Assembly (NCBI GenBank): GCA_963971305.1
Contig: OZ020311.1
Location: 558,001-622,000, forward strand
Length of the DNA: 64,000 bases
Reading direction: 5' to 3'
Origin: Arcuatula senhousia
Taxonomy: Eukaryota; Mollusca; Bivalvia; Mytilida; Mytilidae
In this document: one piece after another, positions 1 through 12,059 of the stretch
How positions within the stretch are numbered: the stretch's first letter is position 1
Layout of the letters: each line of letters begins with the position of its first letter
The notes under the pieces: model-generated
What the model was told of the DNA's origin: nothing
Databases searched by the model: none
What the model saw: only the letters and a program-made list of their open reading frames with translations
Position numbers and translations under genes: made by a program

Positions 1-545
1 GCATAGTCCCCCAGAGCGTCCATGATGATCTTAAAGTTGTGATTCCAATTTATACGTTGGGGTTCCCTGAATTTAGGTCCATGGGAAACCACATTACGTA
101 ATAAATCATTTTCAATTATCTTAAGATCACCCGTGATGACATGACCAGATGGACCATAGACAAAGGGAGAAGCATAGCAATCACATGTCAGAGGGGACTT
201 TAGATATTCTTCAATATTTAGGTCCTGCAATGCCTTTTTGTGGTTGAAATTTACTACTTATGGTTTTAGTGTAGCGGTAGGAAACAATTGGTGTTGACTG
301 ATTTTTGAAATATGAAGGAATTTGAGATGTAACTTCCTTACGATTTAAAATATTGCTGATGTTTATAGCATCTATCCCTTTGTTCTTAAATGGAATATGG
401 AGAAATTTCCTATCCTCAGTAGTAAGAGGCTCACTTTTTACAGGCTTAAAAAGACGGAAAAGTGCAACGTCGCAAATAATGCTAGTAAGTCTGTAAGAAG
501 GAGTAAATGGATCAGTACCTGTTTTTTCTAACCCAAGATCAATAG
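1..545 (-). pseudogene. Penelope-like element, N-terminal part, continues off window
   Basis: Read on the minus strand, 1-240 gives an open stretch with C-D-C-Y-A-S-P-F-V-Y-G, SGHVITGDLKIIENDLL and GPKFREPQRINWNHNFK, which I recognise as the region upstream of the reverse transcriptase domain in an abundant mollusc and chordate retroelement family. Further 5' (241-545) related text (SYRYTKTIS, NKGIDAINISNILNRK) continues in another frame, so there is at least one frameshift near 250. The copy runs off the window at base 1. The Penelope-like assignment is tentative and rests on the reverse transcriptase fragments nearby. Confidence 0.7.
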
Positions 546-889
546 GGAATATTGAATATTCTTTTTATAGCTTTTTAAAAAGCTTTTTAATCTTAACTTA
601 AATTGTTATGTTTCTTAAATTCTGAAAGGGAATACTAGAAGAAAACAAAAGTATTTTTTATAAAGTGTACCCAAAACAATCTTATAGGAACCATAAGGAG
701 ATAAGATTCTCAATGAAATGGTTCTGCAAAGATTTTAAAATGTCATGCAAAAAGGTTTTAGAACAACATTACAGTCAGTAGTGCAATCTTTCCAAAGAAA
801 TTTTCAAGAAAAAGGAAGCGCTAACAACACAGAAACCAATAAAACAAAAAGTCACTATTTACATCATAACTTCGTATATCCTAGGAACT

Positions 890-1450
890 TTAGGTAAAGG
901 ACATTACAGATTTTTGAAAATCGACTTCATATACGAAGATCTCGAAATCGACACACCAGGAGGGCTCTGTACCAAGATCTATCACAAACATGCTAACTTC
1001 AACTTTCCCTTTTGTGTATCAAAATTCCATTTGCCCCAGCTTATTAAATTTGTGAATCACAACTAATTCGTTATTTCAAGAGATCGTAGTGAATATTGTG
1101 ATTTCCTTAATTGATAGAGTTTTACGTCTGACAAGCAAATTGCTAACAAAGGGTTATATTGTTCCCCTGATGTTGATGTCACTCAAAATTTTACGAAAGA
1201 CATCACATGCTCTTAAACAAATACGGAATCCCTCGGATGAGTATAGTGTTATTTACCACACCAAATCGATGGAAACATGATTGATGTGCTATAGCAAAAG
1301 AAACTGCCCACTCTTCCGAAGCAGAGTTCGCGGTCCCGATTGTGGTTTGATTGTTATATGCGTTTTGCAATGGTTTAATGTCTACTGGTTTTGACTTTTT
1401 CTTTCCGACATTCGATTGATCCATTTCTATGGGCCCCTTCTATCACTTAT
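890..1450 (+). pseudogene. Penelope-like element, degenerate C-terminal part and tail
   Basis: Diverged text corresponding to the C-terminal end of the element protein (TKIYHKHANFNFPF-like, then DRVLRLTSKLLTKGYIVPL) with several frameshifts, followed at about 1286 by the family tail word TGATGTGCTATAGCAAAAG. No intact frame. Confidence 0.65.
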
Positions 1451-1854
1451 GATGGTGGAATCTACCTGTCGTCGGGCTAGAGAAAAACAGTATATACATG
1501 TACTTTGTGCAACTATATGAAATATTTAGAAATATTAAACAAATTATCAAACTTTAAAGTCAAACTCGAAGGTAGAATATTATCCATGTGGCCGTTTCGA
1601 GAATTTATCTTATTTCCAGTAATGCTAGGATCTAAATGTAAGAAGTCCACTTGAAATTATTATATTGAACCAAAAATGTACGCCCTCCTTATTTGAATAA
1701 AGTGCATTATCATTCCTACGAATTTCGATATTTTCCTGTCACTATTTCCTGGCTTCAACATTTCAGAAGTAAGTGAAATAAACTCTGTTAAATGAAAGCA
1801 AGAAAATTTAACCCACAAGAATCAGACTAGATCTAAACTTGCATTAAAATATAA

Positions 1855-3405
1855 AGAATATGTCGGAATTTGGGGTTGGTCAACCAGCAATAGCACCACA
1901 TACACGGCTACACCAATGTCTAAGGGGGAAATCATTTACAATCACAAATCTGTCATTTCCTCCTTCGGCCTTTATGTTGGTGCCAATAATGATGACATTC
2001 TATCCCTGTATTGGATTCCTAAATTACATAAGAATCCATACAAACACCGCTTCATTGCAGGGTCATCCAGATGTACAACTAAACCTCTTTCAGTACTGTT
2101 GACTTCAATACTTACGGCAATAAAATCCGGCCTCCAGAAATATTACGATTTTGGTTATTCTAGAAATGGTGTCAATCAAATGTGGATCCTGAAGGATTCA
2201 AAAGAAGTGATGGAGATTCTTAACTCCAAATCAGTTTCATCTTGTAACAACATCAAAACATTCGATTTCTCCAAACTTTAACCTTCTATTCCACATGAAC
2301 AACTGAAATCGCGATTGGCACAACTGATTAAACGCAGCTTTAAAAAAAAAATGGAAAACGCAGGTACAAATATCTAGTAGTCGATTATAACAAGACTTAC
2401 TTTGTCATCAATGAGTCTAAGAAAAAGAACAAATTTACAGAAGACCATATAATCGACATGCTCAACTTTCTCATTGAAAACATATTTGTTCAGTTTGGTG
2501 GACGTGTTTTTCAGCAAACAATAGGGATTCCAATGGGCACTAATTGTGTGCACCTTTGCTTGCTGATTAGTTTCTTCATTTATATGAAGCAGACTTCTTA
2601 CAATCACTTCTTAACAAATAGATCGTAGACTAGCTATCTTTTAACATCACTTTCCGTTATATTGATGGTGTCCTTTCACGGAAAAATTTTCGATTTGGTG
2701 ACTTTCTCCATCTTATATATCCTCAGGAATTTGAGATTAAGGACACTACGGATTCTAGGAAGTCTGCTTCATATTAAGATCTACATCTTGAAAATGACTC
2801 TCAAGGAAAACTTTCAACAAAGATCTATGACAAACGTGATGACTTCAACTTTCCAATCGTCAACATTCCGTCCGCTCCAGCTTATGGAGTTAACGTATCT
2901 CAATTGATTCGTTACTCTAGAGCGTGCGGGACTTACATCGATTTCCTAAGCAGAGCGGCACGTCTGACGCAAAAATTGGTCACACAGGGTTTTGATGCTC
3001 CTCAGTTGCTGTCTTCACTCATGACATTTTACGGAAGACATCATGCACTTATAGACATATATGGGATTTCGATCTCTCAGATGAGTGCAGATGTTGGTTT
3101 GTCATAGGGTTTTGTTTTGTCTTCCTTTACCGGATTTGACACACTGAATTGACTGTTGGCAACGCGACAGGTGTGCTATAGCAAACAGAAACTGCCCACT
3201 CTTCCGAAGCACCTGAGTTCACTCTCGTTACGACTGGAGTTCGTGTTGTTGATTGACATTAGTTTATTTTGTGTTTCAATGTTTTACATGTGGTCTGTTT
3301 TGTCCCATTCTTGTTGGTGTTTTCTTGTTTTGTCTCTGCCCTTTCGGACTTTTGACATTAGGATACCACATTGGTACCTCTGCTTCTCGCACAGAGAATA
3401 ATAAA
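1855..3405 (+). pseudogene. Penelope-like reverse transcriptase copy with 3' tail
   Basis: Largest plus-strand copy. YWIPKLHKNPYKHRFIAGSS and GVNQMWILKDSKE (1916-2281) are N-terminal reverse transcriptase blocks; FDFSKL then hits a stop where the family has Tyr. GGRVFQQTIGIPMGTNC follows near 2500. The catalytic motif reads Y-I-D-G near 2660 instead of Y-I-D-D, so it is dead. [20 protein letters not shown] and the C-terminal RQTQKL-like block appear at 2870-3105 and the 3' tail (GTGTGCTATAGCAAACAG) at 3170-3400. Multiple frameshifts. Confidence 0.75.
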
Positions 3406-3594
3406 CGAACGAAATTTTAAAATACAGATGCTGACACTAGAACTATTTTTTCCACAGAAAATTTTAAGTGTGCCTTTTAAAGAATGTTTACTTTGTTTTG
3501 TTTCTTTAGAAAACTTTCTATTTTCAAAATTATACACAACCTTGTCACAAGAAAAAGTGTCGTCTAAATAGAATGATTGATAACTTTTTTTCAA

Positions 3595-3790
3595 AATCTA
3601 TGAACTTTGTTGTTTTAGACATATTTGTTAAGTTTGAAGGCGATATATTTTTACAACCATAAATTAGTATTCCAATGGGCACATACTATATGCTCATTTC
3701 CTCGCCAACTTGTTTTTCAATGAGACAAAGGTTATAAGAAAATACGTCTAATACGATCCCTAAACGACTTAGAACTATCTTCGCTATGGA
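3595..3790 (+). pseudogene. Degenerate Penelope-like fragment
   Basis: Text equivalent to the block around the conserved I-P-M-G-T motif (ATTAGTATTCCAATGGGCAC at 3665) with decayed surroundings. No reading frame survives. Confidence 0.5.
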
Positions 3791-4654
3791 GGAAAAACAA
3801 AACAAAATTATTTTAGACGAAATGATTAGTGATTTTTTTATTAGTGTTTTGATAATTGTTATATTGACATGGTTAGCTCAATATCCATATTATGTCACAC
3901 AACCTTGTGTTTTGTGTTACTACTGGAACCAACGATCCCAATGTGAACGGAAGAGGCAGTTTTGGCGCGCCATAAAACCTGCTTTTACCCACCGTTTCTG
4001 TTAAAATGGCGATACAAAATCAGAACTTTGATTTCTTCGGTATGTCTCTCTTGTGTCGTTTTTTTTCTCTCGGACCAAATTTTATTATTTCATTTACTGT
4101 TGTTTAAATATGACTAGTCCTTATTGAATATTGATGTAAAACAACAAATTACATTGTTTATAATACGCAGGTACCAACGACTACAGGTTTTTGATTAGAA
4201 TTTATAACTTATAGATAAAATAAAAACAAAGCAAAGTACCCCATCAACTTGTCAATGTAATTCTTGTAAAATAAGTTAATTGTTCTTTAATTGACGTCAC
4301 TGTACCGGAAAATGGCGACATTCTTTACACGGAATGATACATCCAAGTACCCAAAAGGTAAACAGGCTCATCTATTTCAACATAAGCCTGATAGGGACGT
4401 AACACGTTTGATTTTTAAATGGCGGACAATTTAATTACTTTAATCGCAATGAATTGGTTATTTAGGCTGGAAATGAGAGGTGGTATTGTTTAAAAACTAA
4501 CATCTTGTCTATAGCAACCTTTCATGACCTATATATTAATAACACAAAAATCAACTTGAGGTAATAGATAGACGCGTGGCATATCAAATAAATTACTATT
4601 TTCACTTAAAGTACAGGTATTAAAACAAACTCCTTAAATAAACTGTAGAAATAG

Positions 4655-5250
4655 ATGATGCCAGCATATGGAGTTTACGTATCACAATTGATTCGTTATT
4701 CCAGAGCATGTGGGAAGTATACCGACTTCCTTCATTGAGCTAAACGACTGACAAGCAAATTGTTAACACAGTGGTACGTTGCTCCTAGGTTGTTGTTTTC
4801 ACTCAAGAAATTTACGGAAGACATCATGTGCTTGTAGACAAATGCGGGATTTCTATCTCTCAAATGAGCACAGGTGTTTTTTGACATAGAGTTTTGTAAT
4901 ATCATCCTTTCCGGATAGGACCAACACTTAATCCGTCTTTAGAAACGTGACGGGTGTGCTATAGCAAGCAGGAACAGCTTACTCTTCCGGAGCACCTGAG
5001 TTTACTCTTGTTTCGACTGAAGTTCACATTTCTGTATGCGGTTTTGTTGTTATGTGTGCGGGTTTTTTGTCTTGTTCTAGTTGTGTGGTTTGTTTAGTTG
5101 TGATGGTTTTTTTGTCTAATGAATTTGTCTTTGTCTTTTCGGTATAATATGATATTTGATTACCTCTTTGGTACACCTTTGCTTCTTTGAACGAAAAACA
5201 TGATTTTGTATTCTTGTTGTCACCCAATTGCAAATAAAATAAAACATCTA
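4655..5250 (+). pseudogene. Penelope-like C-terminal fragment and 3' tail
   Basis: GGAGTTTACGTATCACAATT begins the conserved [16 protein letters not shown] block; the C-terminal block follows with an in-frame stop and a frameshift. The family tail (GGGTGTGCTATAGCAAGCAG) is at 4948, running to about 5245. Confidence 0.7.
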
Positions 5251-5599
5251 GCATATTTCACTCTTTTTCAAATTGTCATGATTTGATGCAGAAAATAGGA
5301 AAGTTTAAAAATGCCGAATAATGACAAAGTCAAGGAAATAAAGGTAATAACAAAATTATCGAACTTTGAGGATCAATCTCAATTTCCAAGAGAAAATACA
5401 AAACATGAAGACACACCGGATAAGTGATAGATTGCAATGGTCCTGACTTCCGTCTTCCATTGCAATCTTATGGACCGGTAGTAACACACACCGCAACACG
5501 GTAATGAAGACATAATAGGGAAAATAATATTATCATCTCAGAACAACAATCAGCAAAACACTAATAAAAAAAATCACTAACCAAAACGTTCAACTGAAT

Positions 5600-5830
5600 T
5601 TTGAATTTTAACACCAGTGGCTGATAACAAAGGAAGAATATTTTAAGGATCGTATGAGACGCATTTTCTTGTAACCTTGGTCTAAAAGTCGGTCACGGAG
5701 ACAGCGGTGTCGTATAAAAAAATCTGAAAAATTTGTACAAGCCCTGGCATATCGAATAAGTTGTGAAATATAAACACTGTTATTAGTGTAAGCAGGTGAG
5801 TCAGGTAATGTTACTTTCAAGGTTCGGGAA
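5600..5830 (-). pseudogene. Penelope-like C-terminal fragment, diverged subfamily
   Basis: Minus-strand 70-codon open stretch with SPAYTNNSVYISQLIRYARA and DRLLDQGYKKMRLIRSLK, the C-terminal block of the same protein family, but closer to a different subfamily (LDQGYKKMRLIRS) than the copies around it. Fragment only. Confidence 0.7.
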
Positions 5831-6129
5831 ATTAATAATTTGAAAATTTAAGTCGTCTCTTTTATCGTAAATTTTTGTACTGAGATGACCATCCTTGTCA
5901 TATCCGAGATGCAAATCAAATAAATAGTTAATTAAAAATAAAAGATCATTTTGATTCAAATAATGGTGGTCGACGGTTTATATCACCATTTCATGTCCTA
6001 TTTATTAATAACACTTAATGCATCTTGAGGTAACAGAAAGACGCTGTGCATTCCAAAATGAATTTCTGTTTTCACTTAAAAGTTAAGGAGTCAAAACAAA
6101 CGCCAATTTCAGAACAACGAGCAGCGCCT

Positions 6130-6265
6130 ATTGGCCTCGTTGAAGGCTGCTGGTGGTTGCCCATTGTGTTTTTTTTTCTGAATTGCCGCTTGACTGTGGG
6201 CTGGCGGTTGTCCATTGTGTTTTTTTCTGAATTGCCACTTGATTGTGGGCTGTGTCGCGTTCACT
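6130..6265 (+). repeat. Short tandem repeat, about 55-bp unit
   Basis: The words GGTTGCCCATTGTGTTTTT, CTGAATTGCCGCTTGA and GTGGGCTG recur two to three times in succession (near 6153, 6205 and 6230). An open frame of 93 codons here is carried by the repeat and not supported as a gene. Confidence 0.75.
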
Positions 6266-6639
6266 TATGTGGAAATTCCAGATCTCATTATTTTCTATCC
6301 TATGATATACTAGTAGAAATAAAATAACGTGATTTTCGTATTCTTTTACCCCCTCCGACTGCAAATCAAATAAAACTTCTAGCAATTTTGTTTATAATTT
6401 TTCTTATTGTCAATATTTGATGTAGAAAATAGGAAAGTTTAAACTGCAGAATAATGACAAAAGTAAAGGAAAATAGTTCGATTATTTTTATTCAAATACT
6501 ACTGAGCAGAAGTCGCTCCTAAAAATATTAAACATTTTTTTATTCCTAGCTCATCCAAATGTAAACATCTTTCAGTTATGTTGACATCAAGTTTGCATTT
6601 TTTAAAACCTGGCATTTAAATATCGCAATTTCATCTTCG

Positions 6640-7310
6640 AACTATAAAATAATGCCAATAAAATGTGAATATATAAAATTCAAAAGAACTAATTGAAGTT
6701 CCCCCTTTTTACCTTTCAAAACAAAGAAAGACGTAGAATTAATAGTGAAGCATTCAAGAGCCACAAAACATTCAAAATTTCTTTTTTTTATTTGCACTAC
6801 GCTTTCCATGCACACAAGAAATATCGATTTGTACATTTCAATCTTTTTCTTCCACAATATCAGAAACGTAGGAAGTGTATCTACTAAAATTTTTTTGTCA
6901 TTTATGAGCCTTGGAAAGAGACAAGAATTATTGACTTTGGTGGCCCTGTTGTTTGTAGCAGAGATCGACATTTCAATAGGAAATAAATGTGCACTTCCGA
7001 TTGCTAATTTATTCTTCTAGTCATATGAGGCAGGTTTCTTACAATCACGTTTATACAAAAAAGACCAAAGACTTTTGATATTCTTTAAGCTGAAGTTCTG
7101 GTATACTGATGATGATCACTTAACACCTCTCGATTTTTTTATATCCCCATGAGCTTGAAATGAAGGACATAACTTTTATGAAGTCTGCATTACATTTAAA
7201 TTTACGAATCTGGAAAATAGTATTTTACAAAGCTTTAATACAAACGTGGTGACTCAAATTTTCCCTATTTACCTAGGTCTTGAGTATTTCGTCTTCTCCG
7301 GCTAAGAGTG
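6640..7310 (+). pseudogene. Very degenerate Penelope-like reverse transcriptase
   Basis: GNKCALPIANLFF then SYEAGFLQSRLYKKDQRLLI (near 6980-7070) match the block after the P-M-G-T motif, and W-Y-T-D-D-D near 7095 sits at the catalytic position. Stops and frameshifts throughout. Confidence 0.6.
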
Positions 7311-7459
7311 TTTGAAACCACTTTTGGGCAAACTAAAATCTGTACTTTTTCTGAGCGGTAGAAACCTCGTATTTATCATATAATGTCCTTTGTAAAGTTT
7401 TGTGTGACGATAACCGAGGAACAACATAATCCTGAGTAAGACGTTGTGTGTCAAAAGTG

Positions 7460-7970
7460 ACAAACTATCACTGAAATCTTGAAATCTGTTTTTTTTGCTG
7501 TTCCCGTTTTTGTTTGTTTTGGACTATCGGACTTTTGAGGTTCAGATGCCACATTGGTACATCTGCTTCTGATGTCCCTGATATACTAAAGAAGCAAAGG
7601 TATACAAATTGGGCAATCAAACGTCGTAATTGAAAACAAAGAAGCACCAATGGGGCATTCAAAAGTCAAAAGTCCGATAGGCAAAGACGAAACCGGTAAA
7701 CACGAACAACAAGAGTTGACACTAAAGTATGTCTCGCCTGTCGGCACCATCTAACTTGTGTGACGATAATCGAGGAACAACATAATCATGAGTAAGCAGT
7801 TGTGCGTCAGAAGTGACTATCACGGATATCTTGAAATCTCGTTTTTATGCTGTTCTCGTTTTAGTTTGTTTTGTCTTTGCCCTTTCGGACTTTTGAAGTT
7901 CAGATGACACAAAGACGAAACCGGCAATCACGAAAAAAAAAAACAGCACGAAGAAACACAAAACACAAAA
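7460..7970. repeat. Fragments of the Penelope-like 3' tail in both orientations
   Basis: Tail words CCCTTTCGGACTTTTGA (7878) and, inverted, AAAGTCCGATAGGCAAAGACGAAACCGGTAAACACG (split at 7666-7710) lie close together, with two copies of a TGTGACGATAA.CGAGGAACAACATAATC segment near 7402 and 7758. The area is a patchwork of tail pieces; I see no gene. Confidence 0.6.
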
Positions 7971-8028
7971 TCAACCTTGCGTGTTGATTTCGAGGTATAA
8001 ATCTTTGATCTTAATATGAAAAGACCTC

Positions 8029-8285
8029 TTAGAATCTGTTGTGTCCTTTATCATAAGTTACTGGAGTTATACGAGATGTAAATTGGTCATCAAATCGAGA
8101 TTCGAAATTGGTTAGTAAAAGAATATCATCAATGTAACGAAATGTGTGATTGAAGAAGAAAGCAAGTCTACAATCCTTTTTGTATAGAATTCGCTTCTGA
8201 TCATAAGAATAAAGAAACAAATTTCGAGCAATGGTGCACAATTTGTACTCATTGGGATGCAAATAGAGGAGATTCAAACCATATC
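8029..8285 (-). pseudogene. Penelope-like reverse transcriptase fragment with Y-I-D-D
   Basis: Minus-strand open stretch containing NHTFRYIDDILLLTNFESRF, the catalytic motif of the family, preceded by LFLYSYD. N- and C-terminal blocks are missing. Confidence 0.7.
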
Positions 8286-8379
8286 CATCACCGATATTGT
8301 TCCGTCATTTTTCAATGCCTTTTACTTATTTTGAGGGCTACTGATTATCGGTCATTTCACTCCGTAGAGCATTAACTTT

Positions 8380-9780
8380 TAAGAATACTGTCAAGTAATT
8401 TATTGAACTGTCTATAGCAGAAAAATGTAACCATACATGAAATAAAACTATTTTGCAAAGAAGCACCTAGTGTAAAAAGTCCGAAAAGGCAACGACAAAA
8501 CCGGTAAACACGAACAAGAACAGCACCAAAACACAAAATCAATTGAACGGAAATCAACAACGCGAACTCGAGTCGTAACAAAAGTGAACTCAGGTGATCC
8601 GGAGAGTAAGTGGGTCCTGATTGCTATAGCACACCCGTCGTGTTGCTAATTTCCAATTCAGTGTGTAAATCCGGTAAAGGAAGACAAAACAGATTTCTAC
8701 GACAAACCAACATCTGCATTAATTTGAGAGAAGCAAAAAGGCGCCAATGGGGCATTCGGGTGTCAAAAGTCCAAAAGGGCAACGACGAAACCGTTAAACA
8801 CAACAAGAACAGAACGAAGAAACACAAAATCAACCGAACGGAAATAAACAAGTAACAATAGTGAACTCAGGTGCTCTGTAAGAGTAAGCGGTTCCTGCCT
8901 GCTAAAGCACACCCATCTTGTTGCTAATTTCCAATTATCCGGTAAAGGGAGACAAAACAAATTTCTAAGACAAACCAACATCAGCACTCATTTGAGATAG
9001 AAATCCCATATTTGTCTTCGAGTGCACGGTGCCTACCGAAAATTTCTTGAGTGAAAACAGCAACTGTTGAGCATCATAACCCTGTGTTAGCAATTTCTGT
9101 GTAAAACGTGACGCTCTGCCAAGGAAATCAATAATCAACTGAGATACGAAGACTCCATAAGCAGGAGCGGATGGAATGTTGCTACAAAAAAGGGAAAGTT
9201 GAAGTAATCACTTTTGTCATGGAGCTTTGTTGAAAGTCTTCCTTGAGAGTCAATTTCGAGATTTAGATCTAAATATGAAGCAGACTTTCTAGAATCCGTT
9301 GTGTCCTTAATCTCAAATTCCTGTGGATATATAAGATGGAGAAAGTCACCAAATCGAGAATTGTTCAGTGAAAAAACATCATCAATATAACGGAACGGGA
9401 GGTTAAAAGACAGAGCTAGTCTACGATCTTTTTCGTCTAAAAGAGATTGTAAGAAGTCTGCTTCATATGAATGAAGAAACAAATAAGCCAGCAAAGGTGC
9501 ACAATTAGTGCCCATTGGAAACCATATTGTTTGCTGAAAAACACGTCCAGCAAACTGAACAAATAAGTTGTCGATAAGAAAATTGAGCATGTCGATTATT
9601 TGTCTTCTGTATATTTGTTCTTTTTCTTAGACTCATTGATGACAAAGTAAGTCTTACTGTAATCGACTACCAAATATTTGTACCTGCGTTTTCCATTCTT
9701 TTTGAAAAAGCTGCGTTTATTCAGCTTTGAATTGTACATGCGGAATAGAAGTGTAGATATATAGCCTCTCCTTGCTCACT
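8380..9780 (-). pseudogene. Penelope-like reverse transcriptase copy with doubled 3' tail
   Basis: Best-preserved copy. From 9760 down: K-R-R-Y-K-Y-L-V-V-D-Y, then a 151-codon open stretch (9590-9135) with GRVFQQTIWFPMGTNCAP, SYEADFLQSLLDEKDRRL, FRYIDDVFSLNNSRFGDF (catalytic Y-I-D-D intact), [19 protein letters not shown] and DKSDYFNFPFF. A frameshift follows. The 3' tail occurs twice in tandem (about 8870-8605 and 8600-8380; GCTATAGC-type word near 8897 and 8631, spacing about 268). The first half of the domain is missing at the 5' end. Family assignment as Penelope-like is by the shape of the RT blocks and is tentative. Confidence 0.75.
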
Positions 9781-9889
9781 GTTGGACTGTGACAAACGGG
9801 ATTTTTTTTTTTTGTTAGCGTGTATTTTTGGAGAAATTGAAAGTTTTTATGTTATTGTAAGATGAGAATTACTGAAATATAGAAAGTTG

Positions 9890-10130
9890 ACGATGGGAAA
9901 GTTAAGTCATCTCGCTAGTTTTACAGCTCCTCTGTTGTCAAATCCTTATATGAAAAAGACCTCTTAGAACATGTTCAAATGAAGTGTCCTAAATTGTTGA
10001 TTGTTTATTGAAAGCACATCATCAATACAATGGAACGTTAGATAATAGGATAGAAACATTGATGTCTAGCAATGATTGTACTGAATAAAGAAAACAAAAA
10101 GGTAAAGGCGCACAAATTGTCGAATATAAA
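9890..10130 (-). pseudogene. Degenerate Penelope-like fragment
   Basis: Minus-strand LTFHCIDDVLSINNQQF near 10020 corresponds to the catalytic block with Cys in place of Tyr. Little else is recognisable. Confidence 0.6.
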
Positions 10131-10320
10131 AGTTGGTTACGTTTTATAAAATTATTCCACCTTTTAATGTGTAAAAATCATTTTTTTTATATATAGGTGA
10201 AAATACCTTGGAGTGAATAATTTTAATCTTTTTTGTTTAAGAATCCACATTTTAATAAGGTTATCTGGTGAAACCCGATATGAAAAATCTAATAGCATGT
10301 TAGATAAAAAGCTGAAAAGT

Positions 10321-10381
10321 CAACAATTACTACATTTGTCATAAAATCTTCAACAATTACAACATTTGTCATAAAATCCCT
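10321..10381 (+). repeat. 31-bp tandem duplication
   Basis: CAACAATTAC.ACATTTGTCATAAAATC occurs twice in succession. The rest of 10130-11000 is AT-rich with no supported gene or repeat. Confidence 0.8.
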
Positions 10382-11009
10382 CAAATCTGTTTTAATTTGT
10401 TGTCAGATGAACATAAAAATAACGAATAGAACAAGCTGTCGCGTGTAGTCACTTAACACAAGAACATGCAAGATATTTATAAAGACTTTTCTTGACTCTA
10501 ATCCCCTTTTGTTATAAATATTTCAATCAGAAAGTTAACACGCATTCAGCTTTGTTAACTTGACTTGGTCAAAGAAATAAATTGATCAAATCACAATTGT
10601 TTGTAACTGATGAAACTTATATTAGTCTTCTTATGGATTAGTTTGATAATCAGATTTGTATGAATGTTTTCATAAAGTGGTCAATGAACAAATAAATTGT
10701 ACACAATTCATATTTTGATGATACAAAATTAGATGCAAATTATGTTTAAAGTCACGAGAGATATTATAAGACTGTGTATTGAGACATTCTTTGGCTTATA
10801 TTTGACAAAACAAAATAGTTCTACTCAAGTACAAAATCAAAAATTACAAAAAAATCTAGGTAAATTAACATTTAACAAATAAATCTTAAATGTTACAATA
10901 ACAAGAAATTTCAATATAAGTCTTTTATCGTTAGCCAGTACCTTAAATTTAAATAGGAAACAAGCAGCTGTTTCATCATAAATGTTTTAAATAAGTAATA
11001 TAATGATAA

Positions 11010-11265
11010 AATGCACTGTGTGTGTGTGTTGGTGTTTAACGCCCTTTATCGACGCACCTTGCCATATAGGACGGTCAGTATTAATGGTGGAGGAAACTGG
11101 AGTAAAGGAGGAAACAACCGACATCGGTCAGGTCACTGCCAAACTTATCATGCATACAGTGGAAAAGTCCCTTTTTTGTTAAAAACAAACGGTACTCGAA
11201 CTGTAGCTGAGAGGTGATCGGATAGTGATCAATAGTGTGGTATTTAGACCAGCACTTTAGAACTT
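11010..11265 (-). mobile_element. SINE-like element, tRNA-derived head
   Basis: The text GTTTAACGCCC, GTGGAGGAAACTGGAGTA and, near 11190, GGTACTCGAACTG is a copy of a common mollusc SINE-like repeat, inverted. On the minus strand CAGTTCGAGTACC resembles the B-box promoter of a tRNA. Shares layout with 22500-22745. The TG run at 11017-11029 lies at the far end. An open frame at 11011-11217 is within the repeat. Confidence 0.6.
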
Positions 11266-11339
11266 ACTGTATTGTATCATAAAATGCATTGTTTTATAAC
11301 TAGCTCCATATAGTTATATCTACATAATATAAAGAACTG

Positions 11340-11465
11340 ATTAAATAAAGGTAATAACTAAACTACCGAACTTGAATGATCAATGTCATAGTCCAGAGAA
11401 AATGACAAAAACGAATCAGTCATACGGGAGAATTGGTGGATCGCAATGGTCCTGTTGCAATTGAA
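11340..11465 (-). repeat. Interspersed repeat copy (family also at 5310, 24290, 63710)
   Basis: GGTAATAACTAAACTACCGAACTTGAATGATCAATGTCATAGTCC and GGAGAATTGGTGGATCGCAATGGTCCTG are, inverted, the same text as 24385-24480 (CAGGACCATTGCGATCCACC). Similar pieces are at 5340-5450 and 63715-63790. I do not recognise the source element. Confidence 0.7.
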
Positions 11466-11540
11466 ACCAACAGAAAAAAATGAAACAAGGCTTTTAGTAT
11501 TAAAATGTATTTGTCAGATACTAATATTTCATGTTAAATA

Positions 11541-12026
11541 TACTCTTCAAAAAAAGTTACGCATAGATAAAAAATTCCCCGTAGGTTTAATGCAAATCGA
11601 AACAATTTTAAAGCATTATTGCCGAGCTGTTCTTCAACCGATTTTCACGAAATAAAATTCAGTAAAAAGAAAACAAAATAGAGATTGTTTGTTTAATTTT
11701 GAGTAAAATTGTAACATCGCTTCTTTTTAAGATATTGCAAGTGGAACTCAAGTGTACATTTTACGATTTAATTTCCCGTTTAAATCAATGCAAAATGTTC
11801 CGTGAAAAACATTAGTCGTGTTCTACTCACAATGTCTTAAAAACCATTGAAGTTAGAATTTTGGTCTTAATAAACGAAACAATCTTCATTTTGTTTTCTT
11901 TTTACTGGATTTTATTTCGTGAAAATCGGTTGCAGAACAGCTCGGCAATAATGTTTTGAAATTGTTTCGATTTACATTAAACCTACGGGGAATTTTCAAT
12001 CTATGCGTAACTTTTTTTGCAGAGTA
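11541..12026. mobile_element. Foldback element with about 165-bp inverted arms
   Basis: The left arm (11541-11705) and right arm (11862-12026) are inverted copies, clearly over 90% alike by eye. Ends read TACTCTTCAAAAAAAGTTAC and its inverse with TACTCTGC, both next to TA, which fits a Tc1/mariner-type TA target. The 486-bp element has only about 155 bp between the arms and no coding capacity. Confidence 0.85.
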
Positions 12027-12059
12027 TATTATAAGAATGACATTTTTTATTTTGTAAGA

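Noticed and set aside
1860..2102. Separate 80-codon plus-strand frame overlapping the retroelement
   Set aside because: Out-of-frame shadow of the reverse transcriptase text at 1916-2281.
8610..8855. 81-codon plus-strand frame
   Set aside because: Antisense of the Penelope-like 3' tail, which is non-coding in every copy.
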